From contig CALUDL010000072.1 of assembly GCA_943914815.1 (NCBI GenBank), forward strand, positions 1 through 8,767: DNA of 8,767 nt. The letters are read 5' to 3'. Under the pieces are notes generated by a model that saw only the letters and a program-made list of their open reading frames with translations, ran no database searches and had not been told where the DNA came from. The DNA is from an uncultured Brevibacterium sp. Lineage in GTDB: Bacteria; Actinomycetota; Actinomycetes; Actinomycetales; Brevibacteriaceae. The translations under genes and the position numbers were made by a program. Positions 6,064 to 8,767 of the stretch are shown in pieces; the first letter of the stretch is position 1, and each line of letters opens with the position of its first letter.

Positions 6064-6069
6064 TAGAAT
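6064..6069 (+). promoter_or_regulatory. -10 motif for tatB (leaderless candidate)
   Basis: TAGAAT matches five of six -10 bases and ends 7 nt before the tatB ATG at 6077, so transcription would start on that codon. A weak -35, TTCCGG, lies at 6041-6046 with a 17-bp spacer. The alternative ATG at 6068 overlaps this hexamer and is therefore unlikely to be used. Confidence 0.55.
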
Positions 6070-6076
6070 GGACGGC

Positions 6077-6478
6077 ATGTTTGGCATCAACGGAACAGAG
6101 ATGATCATTCTGATCGTCTTGGCCCTGATAGTCATAGGGCCATCGCGGATGCCAGAGTACGCAAAAAAGTTAGGCGAATTCGTTAAAACCTTTCGCCGGA
6201 AAGCCCTGGACGCGCGCCGTGCAGTCCGCGAAGACTTTGGCGACGAATTCGACCTTGATTGGCAGAAGCTCGATCCACGCCAGTACGACCCCCGGCGCAT
6301 TGTCCGCGAGGCACTAGCCGAAGAAGACGGCCAACATGCCCAACAAATTCAGCAGGGGCATCAGAGCCAAGCGGCCACCCAAACAGCAGTCACGGTGAGC
6401 CCCATTGAACGCTACATGGAACAGGTCAAGAAACGTGACCGTTCCAAACCGGCCCCCTTCGATTCCGAAGCCACTTAA
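6077..6478 (+). CDS. tatB: Sec-independent protein translocase subunit TatB
   Basis: TatB works with TatC to recognise twin-arginine signal peptides before TatA-driven export of folded proteins. The 133-residue protein has a short N-terminal membrane helix (about 8-20) starting at MFGINGTE, with the conserved Glu8. A Gly-Pro hinge (21-22) comes next, then an amphipathic helix (about 23-55). The motif DWQKLDPRQYDPRRIVREAL (61-80) is typical of actinobacterial TatB and separates it from TatA. The end is a Gln-rich, variable tail (86-103) and a basic helix. Start 6077 is chosen because family members begin MFGI(N) and because a -10 motif lies 7 nt upstream. No tatA or tatC is in the window; actinobacteria usually keep them elsewhere. 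Its stop overlaps the convergent mrp stop within TTAA. Confidence 0.93.
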   Translation: MFGINGTEMIILIVLALIVIGPSRMPEYAKKLGEFVKTFRRKALDARRAVREDFGDEFDLDWQKLDPRQYDPRRIVREALAEEDGQHAQQIQQGHQSQAATQTAVTVSPIERYMEQVKKRDRSKPAPFDSEAT

Positions 6479-7572
6479 GACGGGGTGACGCCCAAGGAGC
6501 GGCCGGAAAGACCTCGGGAGCGGTGGGACAGCTCATGCGCCATGTCCCTGAACACTGTAGAGGCCACGGACTCCGGGTGCGCAATCACCGCGGGGGTTCC
6601 GTCGTCACCACCTATCCGAACCGGCGGGTCTAGGGGGACCTGACCCAAAACGCGGACCGGGTAATCCAGGGTGTCCGTGAGGTTTTGCGCGACGTCGTCG
6701 CCACCTCCGGATCCAAACACGTCGAGGGTGGAACCGTCGGGCATGGTCATGTGCGACATGTTTTCAATCACGCCTGCTACTTTTTGGGACGTCTGCACTG
6801 CGATCGAACCCGCGCGTTGCGCCACCTGGGCTGCCGCGTGTTGAGGCGTGGTGACCACCAGCAGTTCAGACTGGGGGAGCAGCTGGGCTACCGAGATCGC
6901 AATGTCCCCGGTCCCTGGTGGCAGGTCCAGAAACAGCACGTCCAGATCGCCCCAGTGAACATCGGTAAGGAACTGTTCAAGCGCGCGGTGCAACATGGGC
7001 CCACGCCACACAATCGCCTGGTTGGTTCCAATGAACATACCGATACTCATGACCTTCACGCCGTGGGCCACACGTGGCAGGATCATGTCGTCAACCCGGG
7101 TCGGCTGCCCAGTGATACCGAACATGCCCGGGATCGAGAACCCGTAAATGTCAGCGTCGATGACTCCGACTTTTAGGCCCTGCTGAGCCATGGAGGCGGC
7201 CAAGTTGGCAGTCACTGACGACTTGCCCACGCCACCTTTTCCAGAAGCAACGGCGTAAATGCGGGTCAGGCTGTCCTTAAACGGGTTGGAACGTTTGAGC
7301 TTATTGCGCAGTTCGGCCCGCTGTTCGGGTGTCATGGTACCTAAGTGGACTGTCACTTCGGTGACTCCATCGACGGCCGAAACCGCCTGTTCAGTGTCGC
7401 GAGTAATGGTGTCTTTGAGCGGACAACCCGCAATGGTGAGCAGAACAGTCACCTCAACGTGACCGGAGTCTACTTTGACGGTGTCCACCATTCCCAGCGT
7501 GACAATATCCACGCGAAGTTCAGGGTCAATGACGGTGCTCAGAGCCTTCATTACCGCGTCGCGGTCAACCAC
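6475..7572 (-). CDS. mrp: Mrp/NBP35-family P-loop ATPase (iron-sulfur carrier)
   Basis: Mrp (ApbC) proteins are cytoplasmic P-loop ATPases that deliver or assemble iron-sulfur clusters. This one has 365 residues in two domains. The first is an N-terminal MIP18/DUF59 domain (about 3-78) with the conserved Cys50 in TIAGCPLKDT. The second is the ATPase, with the deviant Walker A SGKGGVGKSS (110-119, both lysines present), DADIYG (139-144) and Walker B-region LFLDLPPGTGD. The cluster-binding CxxC found in many Mrp proteins is absent: the place between GVIENMS and VFGSGGG reads HMTMPDGSTLD, with no cysteine. I believe this is usual for actinobacterial Mrp. I start the gene at GTG 7572, because AGGAGG lies 5 nt before it. 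An in-frame GTG at 7599 lies within the -10 motif and lacks a ribosome site. It converges on tatB with a 4-bp overlap. Confidence 0.93.
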   Translation of the reverse strand: MVDRDAVMKALSTVIDPELRVDIVTLGMVDTVKVDSGHVEVTVLLTIAGCPLKDTITRDTEQAVSAVDGVTEVTVHLGTMTPEQRAELRNKLKRSNPFKDSLTRIYAVASGKGGVGKSSVTANLAASMAQQGLKVGVIDADIYGFSIPGMFGITGQPTRVDDMILPRVAHGVKVMSIGMFIGTNQAIVWRGPMLHRALEQFLTDVHWGDLDVLFLDLPPGTGDIAISVAQLLPQSELLVVTTPQHAAAQVAQRAGSIAVQTSQKVAGVIENMSHMTMPDGSTLDVFGSGGGDDVAQNLTDTLDYPVRVLGQVPLDPPVRIGGDDGTPAVIAHPESVASTVFRDMAHELSHRSRGLSGRSLGVTPS

Positions 7573-7597
7573 TACAACCTCCTCATAGGTCTTTTTC

Positions 7598-7603
7598 ACT
7601 CTA
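7598..7603 (-). promoter_or_regulatory. -10 motif for mrp
   Basis: Read leftward, TAGAGT (TANNNT form) would start transcription near 7590, giving a leader of about 18 nt with AGGAGG (7583-7578). It overlaps the GTG at 7599, which argues against that codon as the start. Upstream lies a short inverted repeat, GACTG (7610-7614) and CAGTC (7625-7629), over the -35 area. Confidence 0.5.
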
Positions 7604-7635
7604 CCGTCTGACTGCGGCTGGCCTCAGTCGGGTGA

Positions 7636-7664
7636 TTTAATCTGCGGGGCAGAACCACCATAAT
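7636..7664 (+). promoter_or_regulatory. Promoter of the stress-type membrane protein gene
   Basis: TTTAAT (7636-7641) and CATAAT (7659-7664) are 17 bp apart; the -10 matches five of six bases. It ends 6 nt before the ATG at 7671, so the message may be leaderless. If a leader is used instead, GGGAG (7665-7669) would serve the ATG at 7677 with a 7-nt spacer. Confidence 0.55.
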
Positions 7665-7670
7665 GGGAGT

Positions 7671-8132
7671 ATGAGCATGCAACGTAACGTGATGCCCACG
7701 GGCGAAATTTTAGGCACTTATCGAAGTCGTGAAGAAGCCCAGGCTACGATCTCGTATCTCGCTGAGAACGGTTTTAACGTGCGCGCGCTGTCGATTGTGG
7801 GATCCGACGTCCGCATCGTAGAGACAGTTATGGGGATCACGTCATGGGCACAAGCAGCCGGCCGAGGTGCTCTGACAGGCGCGTGGCTGGGTCTTCTGTT
7901 CGGTTTGCTCATGTCTTTCTTTTCAGGCGAAGAAACCCTCAGCTCAGGTGGCCTGCTGCCAGGCGTCATCATTGGTGTGGGACTGGGAATGCTGTGGGGA
8001 ATTGTCACCCGCGCAATCATGGGACGCAAAAACAAAGTCATCGCCCGCCCGCAGGTGATTGCAAACGAGTTTCAACTGCTGTGCAACCCCATGCAGGCAA
8101 ACGAAGCGCGAGCCCTGCTGAGCAAACGCTAA
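7671..8132 (+). CDS. General stress protein 17M-like membrane protein
   Basis: This 153-residue protein opens with a compact soluble domain (about 12-55: YRSREEAQATISYLAENGFNV, in blocks at 17-30 and 31-37, then SIVGSDVRIVE at 41-51). It resembles the Bacillus YflT/GSP17M fold. Two glycine-rich membrane helices follow (about 62-84 and 94-116) with packed GxxxG-like spacing (GALTGAWLG, GVGLGMLWG). The C-terminus (119-153) is basic then mixed. Family members are linked to general stress responses; the mechanism is unknown. Similar proteins exist in mycobacteria (Rv1234, in the same neighbourhood). The start is either ATG 7671 (6 nt after a -10, leaderless) or ATG 7677 (7 nt after GGGAG), a two-residue difference. 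It is divergent from mrp and convergent with the P1 hydrolase gene, overlapping it by 4 bp. Confidence 0.82.
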   Translation: MSMQRNVMPTGEILGTYRSREEAQATISYLAENGFNVRALSIVGSDVRIVETVMGITSWAQAAGRGALTGAWLGLLFGLLMSFFSGEETLSSGGLLPGVIIGVGLGMLWGIVTRAIMGRKNKVIARPQVIANEFQLLCNPMQANEARALLSKR

Positions 8133-8767
8133 CTTCTGGCCGACTCCCACGCGGACACCGTTTCCGGTGCGAACTGACGCACCGCAGGAATAGCCAACGG
8201 GCCCCAATCCTCTTGCGCTTGTGCACTTAGAACCGCGTCAATGCACGCCAAACTCATCGCATCGGCCGCTGCGGCACCCACATACGTGAGCGCCGGTGAC
8301 GTGTAATCGTTGAGTTTCGAAGCGTCTGCGTCTGTGGCTGGAACAGACGCAGCGAACACCGTGTCACCATCAAACAACGTGTGCGACGGGTAGATCGCCC
8401 GTGACAAACCTGCGTGTGCACTGGCTGCCACGCGGGTGATCTGCGCATCCGTCAAAGGCGCGTCCGTGAGCAGACACGCAATCGTAGTGTTCGTAGCTGA
8501 AGCGCTGAGCGCGCGGGCACGCTCAACCTGTTCATTCAGTACCGCCACGGGTACGGCAGGCACCTCAATGTCATACTCCGCAAGGACACCTGCAGCGTGC
8601 AACCGGCCACGGGCATCAAAAATCGACCCCATCGGATTGGCCGTCACAACAGCTGTCACTCGCCACCCATCAGAGGTGGACACGGACGCAACGCCTGTGC
8701 CACCTCGGGCGAACCCGCGGCCAGACCACGCACCCAAACCAGCACCCACAGAACCCCGGCACGCCCC
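8129..8767 (-). CDS. P1-family (DmpA/NylC-like, S58) self-processing hydrolase, 5' part missing
   Basis: The gene reads leftward and enters from the right edge, so only the last 212 residues are visible; full-length members have roughly 320-370. P1-family enzymes are N-terminal nucleophile hydrolases. They cut themselves into two chains and then hydrolyse amino-terminal peptide or amide bonds. Numbering from the edge, the visible part has the Gly-rich GSVGAGLGAWSG (5-16) and the VVTANPMGS segment (40-48), whose Asn44 fits the oxyanion asparagine. The processing site is Asn93-Thr94 in SATNTTIA, and FDGDT (132-136) has Asp133 and Asp135. In nylon oligomer hydrolase NylC, the nucleophile Thr267 and Asp306/Asp308 occupy equivalent places, so the catalytic set appears complete. 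The protein is a likely relative of mycobacterial Rv1333. The natural substrate is unknown. Its TAG stop overlaps the neighbour's TAA by 4 bp. Confidence 0.88.
   Translation of the reverse strand, partial: GACRGSVGAGLGAWSGRGFARGGTGVASVSTSDGWRVTAVVTANPMGSIFDARGRLHAAGVLAEYDIEVPAVPVAVLNEQVERARALSASATNTTIACLLTDAPLTDAQITRVAASAHAGLSRAIYPSHTLFDGDTVFAASVPATDADASKLNDYTSPALTYVGAAAADAMSLACIDAVLSAQAQEDWGPLAIPAVRQFAPETVSAWESARS

Noticed and set aside
5879..6076. In-frame upstream extension of tatB
   Set aside because: It is antisense to the methyltransferase N-terminus and would bury the TatB membrane helix. The family start MFGI at 6077 fits far better.
7573..7599. Longer Mrp start at GTG 7599
   Set aside because: It overlaps a -10 motif and lacks a ribosome site, while GTG 7572 has AGGAGG 5 nt upstream.
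1..8767. Mobile element, CRISPR array, tRNA/rRNA, phage or defence system
   Set aside because: No transposase or integrase, no regularly spaced repeats, no tRNA-like cloverleaf and no nuclease or toxin-antitoxin pair. Gene order follows conserved actinobacterial synteny.

Overview
The window looks like ordinary chromosomal DNA from a moderately GC-rich actinobacterium, probably in or near the Micrococcales. The evidence is the gene content: DapD of the actinobacterial type, a 56-residue DUF3117 protein, TatB with its DPRQYDPRRIVREAL tail, and Mrp without the usual CxxC. The gene order also matches. From memory of the Mycobacterium tuberculosis map, dapD, dapE, LOG, DivIVA-like, DUF3117, O-methyltransferase, tatB, mrp and a stress-type membrane protein match Rv1201c, Rv1202, Rv1205, Rv1209, Rv1211, Rv1220c, Rv1224, Rv1229c and Rv1234 in the same order and orientation. 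The locus is therefore a shortened version of a conserved neighbourhood. The species cannot be named from the sequence alone.

Layout. At the left edge is a possible start of a leftward gene (weak) and a rightward gene for an unrecognised four-helix membrane protein. That gene's 3' end runs 84 bp into the 3' end of leftward dapD. dapD and rightward dapE are divergent across 51 bp and supply the succinylase branch of lysine and diaminopimelate synthesis. dapE heads a tightly packed unit with a LOG-family nucleotide phosphoribohydrolase, a membrane-anchored DivIVA-like protein and a PIG-V-type membrane mannosyltransferase; the junctions are ATGA, 2 nt and GTGA. The small DUF3117 gene follows with its own promoter and a clear intrinsic terminator.

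The second half holds two divergent pairs and two convergent ones. The O-methyltransferase gene (leftward) and tatB (rightward) share a 53-bp promoter region. tatB and mrp converge and overlap by 4 bp. mrp diverges from a general-stress-type membrane protein, which converges with a P1-family (DmpA/NylC-like) hydrolase and again overlaps it by 4 bp. The hydrolase runs off the right edge.

No mobile element, phage, CRISPR array, RNA gene or defence system is visible, and I do not think the window hides a wholly new system. The best leads are these: a four-run GGGG quadruplex motif just downstream of the O-methyltransferase stop; a set of -10 (TANNNT-like) motifs 6 to 8 nt before start codons, which suggests leaderless mRNAs; the 84-bp tail overlap of an unknown membrane gene with dapD; a palindrome across that gene's -35; and the absence of sigE/rseA/htrA between the methyltransferase and tatB.
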